DNA of 64,000 nucleotides from Lentisphaeria bacterium (GTDB lineage Bacteria; Verrucomicrobiota; Lentisphaeria; Victivallales; UBA1829). The notes under the pieces were generated by a model. That model made no database searches, had not been told where the DNA came from, and worked only from the letters and a program-made list of their open reading frames with translations. The stretch is from contig JAGBXB010000020.1 of the NCBI GenBank assembly GCA_017629515.1, forward strand, positions 21,608-85,607, written 5' to 3'. The position numbers and the translations under genes were made by a program. Shown one piece after another: positions 8,054 to 16,308 of the stretch; positions within the stretch are counted from its first letter, which is position 1, and every line of letters begins with the position of its first letter.

Positions 8054-9745
8054 TTATGCGTGCTTCAAATCGGCAAGGATGGTGAGGATCTGGGGCAGAA
8101 GCTGTTTTTTACGGCTCAATATGCCGGGCAGATCAAATATCCCGTCCGCAAGGCAATGCCAGGGCAGACTGCGCAGAACGGCATCGTTGCCCAGAATGAG
8201 AAGACGGGAATTTTCTCTGACCGCATCTGTTACAAGCAGGGCAATAAAATGCAGCTGTTCTTTTTCCATGATCTCTTCCATTGCACAGGAAAGTTCCTCT
8301 TTCCGGGAATGGAGAAGTTCAAATTTCGTCTCCTCCACCTGGGAAAGGGAGAAGCGGAAAGAACTTTCCACATAACTTTTTCTGTCCGATTCAATAACAT
8401 CATTGGGTTCGCTTGCTGCAAGGGGGGAGGCAATACGGGAAAGTTCTTCCATAAGAGACTCCGCCTTCACTCCGGAGATCTTTTCCAGCCATTCCAGCAT
8501 AAGGCGGTCCTGCTTTGCCGTGGTAGGGGATTTGAGATTGAGAGTATCAGCAACGATCCCGCCGAGAAGAACCCCTGCAAGTTCCGGCGTGAGGCTTTCC
8601 CCCGAACTTTTGAACATGCCCGCCACAAGTGTACAGGTACTGCCCACCACATCTCCTGTAAATTTGATGGGCATCTGGGTACGCAGCATACCGATCCTGT
8701 GATGATCCACCACCTCTATGACCGGAATTTCCTCAATGCCGGGGATACTCTGTTCCGGTTCATTATGATCCACAAGGATCATCCGGTAGGGGGGCGGGTC
8801 GGAAATATTTTTTTTGCGGACGATCCCTGCAAATTTTCCGGCTGGATCCGTTACCGGGATCACATCTTCCGGGTGGGACATGATCCGGCTTTCCAATCCG
8901 TGAACTCTGTCCCGCAAATTGAGGATGAATCTGTCTGACCCGAATCCGAAGTCCTCCACAGGAACACTGAATTTCAAACGACGGATGACGGAAGCGGAAT
9001 CAAAAGAGGTTTTTAAAATGGTGACTTTCTGATTTTTTGCTTCTTTCAGGATCAATGGTTCAATATTTTTTTCGCCGGTAACGATAAGAAGCCGGATCTT
9101 CTGCTGTAACGCCATAAGATGAATATCCGGACGGTCTCCGGAAATCAGGGCCATCTCTTCATGTTCGGAGGAGGGGATATGGGAGGTGAAACTTCCCATA
9201 CTCATTGCCGCAACATAGACTTTGAAATCCTGTTTCTTCTCCGGTTCAAATTCTGTAAGAGCTTTGGCTTCCAGAACGTGTTTGATAAGGTCTATGGAGG
9301 TATGGATGACCCGTCCGGCCAGGCCCGTACCGGCATCCATGCTTACATCCAGAAGTCTGGAAAGAAGGTTCATGGGACTCAACATGCCCAGGAACAATCC
9401 CTCTTTATCCACCACCGGAAGCCGGGCGGAACCGGATTGATTGAGAAGATGTACCGCTTCCATCAAAGGAGTTCCGGCAGTAATGACAGGAGTCGCCGTT
9501 TCCATAATATCGGAAAAACGCAAATATACATCGCTTTTGGATTCCGGAGGTGTAAGACGGAATCTTTCAAAAAGAAATTTTGCCCGTTCCGGAAGAATAC
9601 CGGGACAGACACTTTGGATATTGCCGACCCCCTGGCGTTTCCTCAATTCTGCAAGAGCATAGGAGGAGGCAAGAGTATCTATATCCGGGTTGCGGTGACC
9701 TGTTACAAAGATTTTTTTAATATTTTCATTCATAGTGTTATTCAT
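8054..9745 (-). CDS. Manganese-dependent inorganic pyrophosphatase with regulatory CBS and DRTGG domains
   Basis: A 563-residue family II pyrophosphatase (DHH superfamily), hydrolysing pyrophosphate in the cytoplasm. The N-terminal catalytic part has GHRNPDIDT (metal site). The inserted regulatory block has a CBS repeat (about 55-120, ITAGTPLMEAVHLLN), a DRTGG-like domain, and a second CBS repeat (MSHPEDVIPVTD). The catalytic domain then resumes with LVDHNE, the VVDHHRIG motif (DHH), and a DHHA2 domain with GGIVADTLNLKSPT. In CBS-pyrophosphatases these inserts bind adenine nucleotides and tune activity. The ATG at 9745 follows AAGGGA; a longer frame to 9811 begins at the promoter. It is monocistronic, with its own promoter. 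Confidence 0.9.
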   Translation of the reverse strand: MNNTMNENIKKIFVTGHRNPDIDTLASSYALAELRKRQGVGNIQSVCPGILPERAKFLFERFRLTPPESKSDVYLRFSDIMETATPVITAGTPLMEAVHLLNQSGSARLPVVDKEGLFLGMLSPMNLLSRLLDVSMDAGTGLAGRVIHTSIDLIKHVLEAKALTEFEPEKKQDFKVYVAAMSMGSFTSHIPSSEHEEMALISGDRPDIHLMALQQKIRLLIVTGEKNIEPLILKEAKNQKVTILKTSFDSASVIRRLKFSVPVEDFGFGSDRFILNLRDRVHGLESRIMSHPEDVIPVTDPAGKFAGIVRKKNISDPPPYRMILVDHNEPEQSIPGIEEIPVIEVVDHHRIGMLRTQMPIKFTGDVVGSTCTLVAGMFKSSGESLTPELAGVLLGGIVADTLNLKSPTTAKQDRLMLEWLEKISGVKAESLMEELSRIASPLAASEPNDVIESDRKSYVESSFRFSLSQVEETKFELLHSRKEELSCAMEEIMEKEQLHFIALLVTDAVRENSRLLILGNDAVLRSLPWHCLADGIFDLPGILSRKKQLLPQILTILADLKHA

Positions 9746-9782
9746 AAAAATCCCTTGAACTTTTGTTTTTTTATTATATATT

Positions 9783-9811
9783 AATGTATATCCGGAAAGA
9801 GGATTTTTCAA
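9783..9811 (-). promoter_or_regulatory. Promoter of the pyrophosphatase gene
   Basis: Minus strand: TTGAAA at 9806-9811, 17-base spacer, TACATT at 9783-9788 (TATACA at 15 bases is an alternative). The spacer contains TCCTCTTTC, shared with the purSL promoter. Confidence 0.5.
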
Positions 9812-9884
9812 GGAAAAAATTCCGGAGAAGGGAAAATATACTTTTTCCGGAAAAGTTTTTTTTATGGAAAAATCTGAAAAAAAA

Positions 9885-9973
9885 GCGGAAAAATTACAAA
9901 AAAATAAAAAATTTTAAAAAAATCCAAAAAAAAATCAAAAAAAAGTTGTAAAAAACAGAAACAGCGTTATATT
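9885..9973 (+). promoter_or_regulatory. Strong promoter with upstream A-tracts for the rpmJ-rplQ operon
   Basis: TTGTAA (9946-9951), a 16-base spacer and TATATT (9968-9973) are preceded by about 60 bases of nearly pure A-tracts. These resemble an UP element, as expected before ribosomal protein genes. Transcription would start near 9980, leaving a leader of about 130 bases before rpmJ. The rest of the 365-base gap between 9746 and rpmJ holds only the divergent pyrophosphatase promoter and the leader hairpin. Confidence 0.6.
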
Positions 9974-10039
9974 AATTGACCATTGCATGTTAGATCCATA
10001 GATTCGCGTCCGGATCCCATTCCAAGCGTGCAGATCAGG

Positions 10040-10061
10040 TGCTCCCGGTAGCGCAGGAGCA
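10040..10061 (+). promoter_or_regulatory. Leader hairpin upstream of rpmJ
   Basis: TGCTCC (10040-10045) can pair with GGAGCA (10056-10061) in the untranslated leader. In other bacteria alpha-operon leaders are sites of ribosomal-protein autoregulation; a similar role here is only an inference. Confidence 0.3.
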
Positions 10062-10110
10062 TAAGGCTTTTAAAACGGAACCAAAAACAACGAAAATCGA
10101 GGCGAAACTT

Positions 10111-10227
10111 ATGAAAGTAAGAGCGTCAATCAAACGCAGGTGTGAACACTGCCAGATAATCAAACGTAAAGGCTCGATCCGCGTGATCTGCGCACGGAAT
10201 CCGCGCCACAAACAGAAACAAGGTTAA
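10111..10227 (+). CDS. rpmJ: 50S ribosomal protein L36
   Basis: This 38-residue protein is [14 protein letters not shown] followed by a basic tail ending RHKQKQG. C11, C14, C27 and H33 form the zinc ribbon of the C+ type of L36. It binds 23S rRNA in the large subunit. The ATG at 10111 is the family start; an in-frame extension to 10039 lies in the leader and is not conserved-looking. It is the first gene of the operon and lies 12 bases before rpsM, the usual rpmJ-rpsM order. Confidence 0.96.
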   Translation: MKVRASIKRRCEHCQIIKRKGSIRVICARNPRHKQKQG

Positions 10228-10239
10228 GGAGACCGCAAA

Positions 10240-10668
10240 ATGCCCAGAATCATTGGAGTTGACATCCCGGCGAACAAGCGCATTGAATTTGCGCTCCGGT
10301 ACATCTATGGAATCGGTCCTGCTGTTGCAGCAGAAATCGTCAAGCGTGCAAATATCGACCCCACCATCAAAGCCAGCCAGCTTACGGACGAAAATATTGC
10401 CGCAATCACAACCATGCTTCAGAACGACTTTGTCGTGGAAGGTGACCTCCGTCGTCAGCTTGCACAGGACATCCGCCGTCTGCAGTCCATCAACAGTTAC
10501 CGCGGCACCCGCCATCGCAAGGGTCTTCCCTGCCATGGTCAGCGTACCCGTACCAATGCCCGTACAAGAAAGGGTAAAAAGGTCACAGTTGGTGCTATCC
10601 GTGATAAAACGCAGCGTAAGATCGAAAAGAGCAGTGCCGCAGCTCCCGCAGCCGCAGGCAAGAAATAA
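10240..10668 (+). CDS. rpsM: 30S ribosomal protein S13
   Basis: A 142-residue S13. It begins MPRIIGVDIPANKR, contains the YIYGIG helix-hairpin-helix segment, and has the basic RGTRHRKGLPCHGQRTRTNARTRKG region (written across two family blocks) that contacts 16S rRNA and the P-site tRNA. The family is usually about 115-126 residues; the excess is an Ala/Lys-rich C-terminal tail (SSAAAPAAAGKK). A GGAGA ribosome site precedes ATG. It is followed by rpsK after 43 bases. Confidence 0.97.
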   Translation: MPRIIGVDIPANKRIEFALRYIYGIGPAVAAEIVKRANIDPTIKASQLTDENIAAITTMLQNDFVVEGDLRRQLAQDIRRLQSINSYRGTRHRKGLPCHGQRTRTNARTRKGKKVTVGAIRDKTQRKIEKSSAAAPAAAGKK

Positions 10669-10711
10669 TCTTACAGCAGCATAATCAACAATAAAAAGGC
10701 TTTGAATAAAC

Positions 10712-11152
10712 ATGGCTGAAGAAATAAAAGAACAAGCTGTCGCAGCTCCCGCAGCGGAAACTGCTGCTCCTGCTGTTGCAGAAAAACGCAAAAAAGGCGG
10801 GCGTCACGTCCCCTCCGGAATCGCATTCATCCTTGCTACTTTCAACAATACAAAAGTGACTTTTACTGACCTTCACGGAAATGTCCTCTGCTGGTCCACC
10901 AGTGGTAAAAACGGTTTCAAAGGTTCCAGAAAAAGTACCGCTTATGCCGCACAGGTGGTTGCCGCCGATGCCGCTAAAAAAGCGGAAGCACTGGGAATGA
11001 AAGAAGTGGAAGTGCGTGTCAATGGACCCGGAGCCGGTCGCGAATCCGCAGTGAGAGGTATTGCCTCCACCGGTATTGAGATCAACGCGATCAAGGACAT
11101 CACACCCGTTCCCCATAACGGTTGCCGTCCTCCCAAAAGACGCCGTGTCTGA
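10712..11152 (+). CDS. rpsK: 30S ribosomal protein S11
   Basis: A 146-residue S11 of the 30S platform. The core runs from [18 protein letters not shown] through [15 protein letters not shown] to the conserved C-terminal [13 protein letters not shown]. The first about 30 residues ([20 protein letters not shown]) form an Ala/Glu-rich extension absent from typical S11 (about 129 residues). The ATG at 10712 is the first in frame after rpsM. No rpsD follows, unlike the E. coli alpha operon; rpoA comes next after 89 bases. Confidence 0.97.
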   Translation: MAEEIKEQAVAAPAAETAAPAVAEKRKKGGRHVPSGIAFILATFNNTKVTFTDLHGNVLCWSTSGKNGFKGSRKSTAYAAQVVAADAAKKAEALGMKEVEVRVNGPGAGRESAVRGIASTGIEINAIKDITPVPHNGCRPPKRRRV

Positions 11153-11241
11153 TCTTCCTCTGTGGTGCCGGCGGCAATTCTGTCTGCCGGCAGGATCTTA
11201 CTCTTAATATTTGACAACAACTATACTGGAGGATTAAAAAC

Positions 11242-12270
11242 ATGGCTGCTGTACCTGCATTTCCCATGCCGGAATCGCTTGTGATGGAGGAAAGCTCCTC
11301 TACACTTACTTATGCGAAGTTTACTGCTGCTCCGTTCCAGAGTGGATTCGGACAGACTATCGGCAATGCGCTCCGCAGAGTGCTTCTCTCTTCTCTGGAA
11401 GGATCTGCTATTTCCGCAGTGCGTATTGACGGGATTTCCCATGAGTTCACCACCATGCCTGATGTCGTCGAGGACATTACTGAAATCGTTCTCAACCTCA
11501 AAGGTGTGAAATTTAATCTGCACAATACTGATCAGCCCAAAACATTCGAGATCAAGAAGAGTGTTGCAGGCCCTGTCACCGCCGGTGATATCATTACCGA
11601 CGGAACAGTGGAAGTCCTGAATCCCGACCATGTGATCTGTCACCTGGACAAGGACATTAACTTCCGCGCCGAAATCGAGATCTCCAAAGGTCGCGGCTGG
11701 CGTCCTGCTGAAAAGAATAAACGCCAGGATCATCCCGAAGGAACGATCCCCGTGGACAGTCTTTTCAGCCCTGTTGTTCATGTCAGTTACAGTGTCGGAG
11801 CTGCCCGTGTGGGTGAAGAGACTGAAATGGATTCTCTTGTGCTTGAAGTGGAAACTGACGGCCGTATCGCTCCCAAAGACGCTCTTGAAAAGGCTGCTGT
11901 GATCCTGAAAGACCACCTGCGTCCCTTCCTGGGCGACCAGATGGATATGAACGGACCCAAAGGCAAACTTTCCGGAACAGATCTGAAACTGTATTCCGTA
12001 CTCATTCAGGATGTGGATATTCTTGAACTCTCCGTCCGTGCGATGAACTGCCTGAACAATGCCAATATCAAGCTCCTGGGCGAACTTTGCATGAAGTCCG
12101 AATCCCGTATGCTGAAATTCCGTAACTTCGGGAAAAAATCTCTCGAAGAAATCAAAGAAAAACTTTCCGAGAACAATCTTTCGCTGGGTATGAGCTTCAG
12201 CGAAGAACTCTCCAATGCCATAACGGCAGAAGCCGATCGTGCCAAAGCCGTCAAGAAAGAGGAGGCATAA
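11242..12270 (+). CDS. rpoA: DNA-directed RNA polymerase subunit alpha
   Basis: A 342-residue alpha subunit. The N-terminal domain (about 1-240) holds GQTIGNALRRVLLSSLEGSAI, the dimerisation helix region, and the NLK and KGRGW segments. The C-terminal domain (about 260-325) has SVRAMNCLNNANI and NFGKKSLEEIKEKL, which contact UP elements and activators. The length is normal. The ribosome site GGAGG lies 11 bases upstream of ATG. It sits between rpsK and rplQ, the standard order except that rpsD is missing. Confidence 0.97.
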   Translation: MAAVPAFPMPESLVMEESSSTLTYAKFTAAPFQSGFGQTIGNALRRVLLSSLEGSAISAVRIDGISHEFTTMPDVVEDITEIVLNLKGVKFNLHNTDQPKTFEIKKSVAGPVTAGDIITDGTVEVLNPDHVICHLDKDINFRAEIEISKGRGWRPAEKNKRQDHPEGTIPVDSLFSPVVHVSYSVGAARVGEETEMDSLVLEVETDGRIAPKDALEKAAVILKDHLRPFLGDQMDMNGPKGKLSGTDLKLYSVLIQDVDILELSVRAMNCLNNANIKLLGELCMKSESRMLKFRNFGKKSLEEIKEKLSENNLSLGMSFSEELSNAITAEADRAKAVKKEEA

Positions 12271-12273
12271 TTT

Positions 12274-12741
12274 ATGCGTCATCTGAGAAATATCTCCAAA
12301 CTGGGCCGTAACTGCGGACACAGAAAGGCCCTGCTTGTAAACCTTGCCTGCTCCATTATCGAGCATGAAGAAGTCCGTACCACCATCAACCGTGCAAAAG
12401 AGGTCCGCAAAGTTGTGGATCGTCTCATCACCTATGCTAAAAAAGGTACTCCCCACGCCCGCAGACTTGCTGTTGCCCGTGTGAAGGACAATACTCCTTC
12501 TGACAAATTGCAGTCCAAAAAGGCTGTGGTCGCCAAACTGTTTGACGATCTGGCTGTCCGTTATGCTGAACGCAATGGCGGTTACACCCGTATCATCCGT
12601 CTTGGTGTCCGCGTGGGTGACGCTGCTCCCGCTTGCATCATCAAGCTGGTTGAAGCCGGCAAACCCGCTTCCAAAAAAGCTGCTGCTCCTGCAGAAGCCG
12701 TAGTGGAAGCTGAAGCCAAAGTGGAAGAAGCCAAAGCCTGA
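12274..12741 (+). CDS. rplQ: 50S ribosomal protein L17
   Basis: A 155-residue L17. It opens MRHLRNISKLGRNCGHRKALL and contains the conserved EVRTTINRAKEVR and YTRIIRLGVRVGDAAP segments. The last about 30 residues are an Ala/Glu/Lys-rich tail, beyond the usual 115-130 residue core. It starts three bases after the rpoA stop and shares rpoA's message. The operon ends at a strong hairpin. Confidence 0.97.
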   Translation: MRHLRNISKLGRNCGHRKALLVNLACSIIEHEEVRTTINRAKEVRKVVDRLITYAKKGTPHARRLAVARVKDNTPSDKLQSKKAVVAKLFDDLAVRYAERNGGYTRIIRLGVRVGDAAPACIIKLVEAGKPASKKAAAPAEAVVEAEAKVEEAKA

Positions 12742-12763
12742 TAAAAGGTTTTGCGTTTTTTAC

Positions 12764-12793
12764 AAGGGCGGTCTTATGACCGTCCTTTTTTTA
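12764..12793 (+). terminator. Rho-independent terminator of the rpmJ-rplQ operon
   Basis: AAGGGCGGTC (12764-12773) pairs with GACCGTCCTT (12778-12787, one G-U pair) around a 4-base loop and is followed by a run of T. Confidence 0.88.
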
Positions 12794-12848
12794 TGCTCTT
12801 ATCCGGGGAAATGCTTGCAATATTTATAAAGAAATAACAGCAATTCTC

Positions 12849-12877
12849 TTGAAAAAACAACAAAAGAGTGGTATTTT
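12849..12877 (+). promoter_or_regulatory. Promoter of the purF-like operon, with a structured AT-rich leader
   Basis: TTGAAA (12849-12854), 17 bases, TATTTT (12872-12877). The predicted leader of about 125 bases contains TTCAAAAA (12926-12933), which can pair with either of two TTTTTGAA copies (12953-12960, 12962-12969). I recognise no known riboswitch. Confidence 0.45.
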
Positions 12878-13009
12878 ATAGCATAAGAATTTTTTAATTT
12901 TATTTACGGACGATTTTAAAAGTTATTCAAAAAAACTTTCTGTCTCGGTTTCTTTTTGAACTTTTTGAATTCGTCTCAATAAATCAATTTTATTAGCCGG
13001 GAAAATATT

Positions 13010-14506
13010 ATGGGCGGATTTTTTGGAGTTGTGGCAGCATCAGACTGCGTTACCGAAGTCTTTTACGGAACAGATTATCATTCACACCTGGGGACCCTCC
13101 GCGGCGGGATGGCTGTGCAATCGGAGGATGGTACATTAAAGAGACGCATCCACGATATCACCAATTCCCAGTTCAAGACAAAATTTGATTCTGTTCTTAC
13201 CGAGTGGCATGGCAAATGTGCTATCGGTGTGATCAGTGATTTTGAGGATCAGCCGCTTCTGGTTTCTTCCCGTTTGGGTACATACGCTATTGTAACGGTG
13301 GGCAAGATCGAAAACATCAGGGAACTTGCAGAAGAATCCTACAAGACCGGGATCTTTTTTTCCGAGATGAGCGGCGGTGAACTCAATCCTACGGAAATGA
13401 TCGCTTCCCTTATCAACCAGAAATCTGATATTATTGACGGCATCCAGTATGCCATGGATTCCATTAAAGGTTCCTGCTCACTGCTGATCATGATTGACGG
13501 TAAAATCATTGCAGCCCGTGATAAATTCGGCAGAACGCCTGTTTCCCTTGCCAAACGCAATTTGGATGGTGCTGTGGGCGTTTCCATGGAAACCAGCGCA
13601 TTCCCCAATCTGGATTTCACATATTTGCGTGATCTCGGTCCCGGAGAGATCGTTCAGTTGAGTCTGAATGCGGTTAAACAGTTGAAAAAACCGGGGACAA
13701 TCAATCAGATCTGTTCCTTTTTCTGGGTGTATTTCGGTTATCCCTCCTCCAATTTTGAGGGTATCAATACCGAAAGCAGCCGTTACCGCAACGGCGAAGG
13801 CATAGCCGAAGGCGATGATTATGAAAATATTGATTCCATCTGCGGAATTCCCGATTCCGGGGTGGCACATGCCATTGGTTATTCCAATGCCTCCGGCAAA
13901 CCTTATCAGCGTGCCCTTGTGAAATATACCCCCACATGGCCCCGCTCCTTTACTCCCCAGAGTCAGACTGCAAGAAATCTCGTGGCGAAGATGAAACTTA
14001 TCCCTGTGGAAGAGCAGATCCGGGACAAGAGATTATTGTTCCTGGATGATTCCATTGTCCGGGGGACACAATTCAAGGATATTGCAAGAAGATTGTATGA
14101 AAGAGGCGCAAAGGCTGTTCATTTGCGCAGTGCCTCCCCGCCGATTATGTTCCCCTGCAAATTTTTGAACTTCTCCCGTTCCCGTTCCACTCTTGACCTT
14201 GCCGCCCCCCGTGCGGTGGAGTTGCTTGAAGGGCATCCTGTGGATGATCCGGAATTGCTGAAAAAGTATATTACTGAAGGGACAGAGCAGTATAATGCCA
14301 TGGTCGAAGTCATCCGCAAGGAACTGGGGCTGACTACATTGAAGTATCAGACACTGGATAAACTTATTGCTGCCATCGGGCTTCCCAGAGAAAAAATCTG
14401 TACGTATTGTTATGATGGATGCGACCCCACTTCCGGTGAGTGTCCCATGTGCGAAAAACTTAAAGAAAAAATGGAAAAAGAAACCGATAAAAAACAAAGT
14501 AAATAA
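13010..14506 (+). CDS. Amidophosphoribosyltransferase (PurF) homologue lacking the catalytic cysteine
   Basis: A 498-residue PurF-like protein. PurF makes phosphoribosylamine from PRPP and glutamine, the first step of purine synthesis. The phosphoribosyltransferase half is intact (RLLFLDDSIVRGTQ, residues 341-353). All four likely FeS-cluster ligands of the Bacillus-type enzyme are present: C235, C383, C464 and C467. The N-terminal glutaminase half, however, begins MGGFFG. The nucleophile Cys that normally follows Met is Gly, so it should not hydrolyse glutamine. Similar MGGFFG proteins occur in Bacteroidetes beside a normal PurF, as I recall. It may use free ammonia or have another role. The start is fixed by this family pattern; the ribosome site is weak. 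dapB follows after 13 bases. Confidence 0.82.
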   Translation: MGGFFGVVAASDCVTEVFYGTDYHSHLGTLRGGMAVQSEDGTLKRRIHDITNSQFKTKFDSVLTEWHGKCAIGVISDFEDQPLLVSSRLGTYAIVTVGKIENIRELAEESYKTGIFFSEMSGGELNPTEMIASLINQKSDIIDGIQYAMDSIKGSCSLLIMIDGKIIAARDKFGRTPVSLAKRNLDGAVGVSMETSAFPNLDFTYLRDLGPGEIVQLSLNAVKQLKKPGTINQICSFFWVYFGYPSSNFEGINTESSRYRNGEGIAEGDDYENIDSICGIPDSGVAHAIGYSNASGKPYQRALVKYTPTWPRSFTPQSQTARNLVAKMKLIPVEEQIRDKRLLFLDDSIVRGTQFKDIARRLYERGAKAVHLRSASPPIMFPCKFLNFSRSRSTLDLAAPRAVELLEGHPVDDPELLKKYITEGTEQYNAMVEVIRKELGLTTLKYQTLDKLIAAIGLPREKICTYCYDGCDPTSGECPMCEKLKEKMEKETDKKQSK

Positions 14507-14519
14507 GCGAGGAGTCATT

Positions 14520-15323
14520 ATGTTGAGGATCATTATCACCGGAGCGGCGGGCAGAATGGGCCGCAGATTTGTTGCCAATATTGCAGAAGCGGAAGATCTG
14601 GTTCTTGCCGGAGCTACGGAATGGAGCGGTTCGGAATTTCTGGGAATGGATGCCGGAACGGTTGCCGGATGCGGGACTCTTGGCGTAAAAATCGTACCTG
14701 AACTGGATGGGCTTCTTGCCAATGCTGATGCCATGATCGATTTCAGTACAGGCGATGTGGTTGCAAATGCAAAGAAAGCTGCGGCGGCAGGAATTTCCAT
14801 TGTTATCGGAACCACCGCTCTTACAGCAGAGGACAAAGCCGAATTGCGTAAACTTGCAGACAACGGCGCAAGGATCGTACAGACCACCAATTACAGTGTG
14901 GGGGTAAATCTTCTTTTCCACCTTTCCGCATTGACTGCAAAGATCCTTTCCGATGACTTTGATATTGAGATCATCGAAGCACATCACAATAAAAAGAAAG
15001 ATGCTCCCAGCGGAACAGCGGTATCTCTTGCAGAAGTTATTACAAAGGTGAAAAACTGGTCTTATGAGGAAGATGTGCGTCACGGCAGACAGGGCATCGT
15101 GGGCGCAAGAACGAAAAAAGAGATCGGTATGCACGCTGTCCGCGGCGGGGATATCGTTGGCGACCATACGGTTCTTTTTGCCGCAGAGGGGGAAAGAGTG
15201 GAACTCACCCACAAAGCGTCCAGCAGAGATACTTTTGTGAAAGGAGCATTGCGTGCCGCCCGTTTCCTTGCCACTGCCGGAAGCGGTTATTACGATATGC
15301 AGGATGTTCTGGGACTTAAATAA
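14520..15323 (+). CDS. dapB: 4-hydroxy-tetrahydrodipicolinate reductase
   Basis: A 267-residue DapB, which reduces hydroxy-tetrahydrodipicolinate with NAD(P)H in lysine and meso-diaminopimelate synthesis. It shows the nucleotide-binding GAAGRMGR (residues 8-15), DFSTGDVVANAKKA, and the catalytic EAHHNKKKDAPSGTA block (His-His and Lys). The length is typical (about 270). The ATG at 14520 follows GAGGAG; a longer frame reaches back into the purF-like gene and is rejected. It is followed after 12 bases by an alpha/beta hydrolase, so it is probably part of one operon from 13010 to 17478. Confidence 0.95.
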   Translation: MLRIIITGAAGRMGRRFVANIAEAEDLVLAGATEWSGSEFLGMDAGTVAGCGTLGVKIVPELDGLLANADAMIDFSTGDVVANAKKAAAAGISIVIGTTALTAEDKAELRKLADNGARIVQTTNYSVGVNLLFHLSALTAKILSDDFDIEIIEAHHNKKKDAPSGTAVSLAEVITKVKNWSYEEDVRHGRQGIVGARTKKEIGMHAVRGGDIVGDHTVLFAAEGERVELTHKASSRDTFVKGALRAARFLATAGSGYYDMQDVLGLK

Positions 15324-15335
15324 ACGGAGAATAAG

Positions 15336-16295
15336 ATGAAAAATTACTTCGGAAAAGAAGAAATCATTGATTATGTATCTGCTGCGGATGGAACGATCCA
15401 GCAGTCTCTGCTCTACCGTTCCCCGTTGAAAGGCAAACAGCCTCTGCTTGTGGCATTCCATACATGGAGCGGCGATATGTATCAGAACAGCACTTCCTAT
15501 CAGAAATTTGCTGAAAAATATGGATTCCACCTTGTGCATCCCAATTTCCGCGGTCCCAACTGGCGGAAGGAAGGCTGCGGTTCGGATAAGGCTGTGGGGG
15601 ATATTGAAGGATTGGTGCAATATGTATGCAGTATTCTGGAAGTTGATGAAAAAAGGATCTATGCCATGGGCGGATCCGGCGGCGGACATTTTTCTCTTCT
15701 TGTTGCCGGAAGATTGCCGGGGATCTGGGCGGGTGTCTCTTCCTGGGTTCCTATTTCCGATGTGAAAAAGTGGCATAAAGAGTGTTATCCCCGTCCCGGT
15801 GTTTGCGGTTATTCCAGACACATTGAGCAGGCTTTGGGGGGCGACCCCAATAAAGATCCTGTTCTTGGGGAAGAGGCTCTGAAACGCTCTCCTGTACGGT
15901 ATCTGGAAGCGGCAAAAAAGATCCCCCTTGACATCAATACGGGTATCCATGACGGTCACAGAGGCAGTGTTCCTGTCAGTCAGGCACTGGAAGCATATAA
16001 TCTCCTTGCGGATAAAAAAGACCGTATCAGTGAAAAAGATATCAAGTACATGGTGGAAAAAGAGGCGATCCCTCCCCATTTGCAGAATGAAAAAGAGGAT
16101 GATCCCTCTTACGGGAAATTGGGCGTGCTTTTCCGCAGGATTTCCGGCAATGTGCGTATTACCGTTTTTGAAGGCGGGCATGATATGGCTTATGCCGCAG
16201 GCATCGGCTTTGTTGCCAATCAGAAAAAAGGTAAAAAAGCAGACTGGAAACTTGTAGAAGCAGACAATTCAGAAAACGGGGAAGTTTCCAAGTAA
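15336..16295 (+). CDS. Alpha/beta hydrolase, prolyl-oligopeptidase/esterase type
   Basis: A 319-residue cytoplasmic protein with no signal peptide. GGSGGG at 112-117 is the nucleophile elbow (Ser114); Asp206 (IHDGH) and His282 (GGHDM) complete a plausible catalytic triad. The oxyanion-side strand is LLVAFHTWSGD. The fold resembles the S9 peptidase and acetyl-xylan-esterase-like groups. Substrate cannot be read from sequence. Position between dapB and a GH28-like gene suggests de-esterification of a sugar substrate, but this is inference. A GGAG site precedes ATG. Confidence 0.75.
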   Translation: MKNYFGKEEIIDYVSAADGTIQQSLLYRSPLKGKQPLLVAFHTWSGDMYQNSTSYQKFAEKYGFHLVHPNFRGPNWRKEGCGSDKAVGDIEGLVQYVCSILEVDEKRIYAMGGSGGGHFSLLVAGRLPGIWAGVSSWVPISDVKKWHKECYPRPGVCGYSRHIEQALGGDPNKDPVLGEEALKRSPVRYLEAAKKIPLDINTGIHDGHRGSVPVSQALEAYNLLADKKDRISEKDIKYMVEKEAIPPHLQNEKEDDPSYGKLGVLFRRISGNVRITVFEGGHDMAYAAGIGFVANQKKGKKADWKLVEADNSENGEVSK

Positions 16296-16308
16296 AAAAG
16301 GAGCAGAA

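Noticed and set aside
9763..9951. A 62-codon lysine-rich frame
   Set aside because: It is translated A-tract DNA in a promoter region, with no ribosome site.
11221..12456. A 411-codon minus-strand frame opposite rpoA
   Set aside because: It is an antisense shadow of conserved rpoA and rplQ codons.
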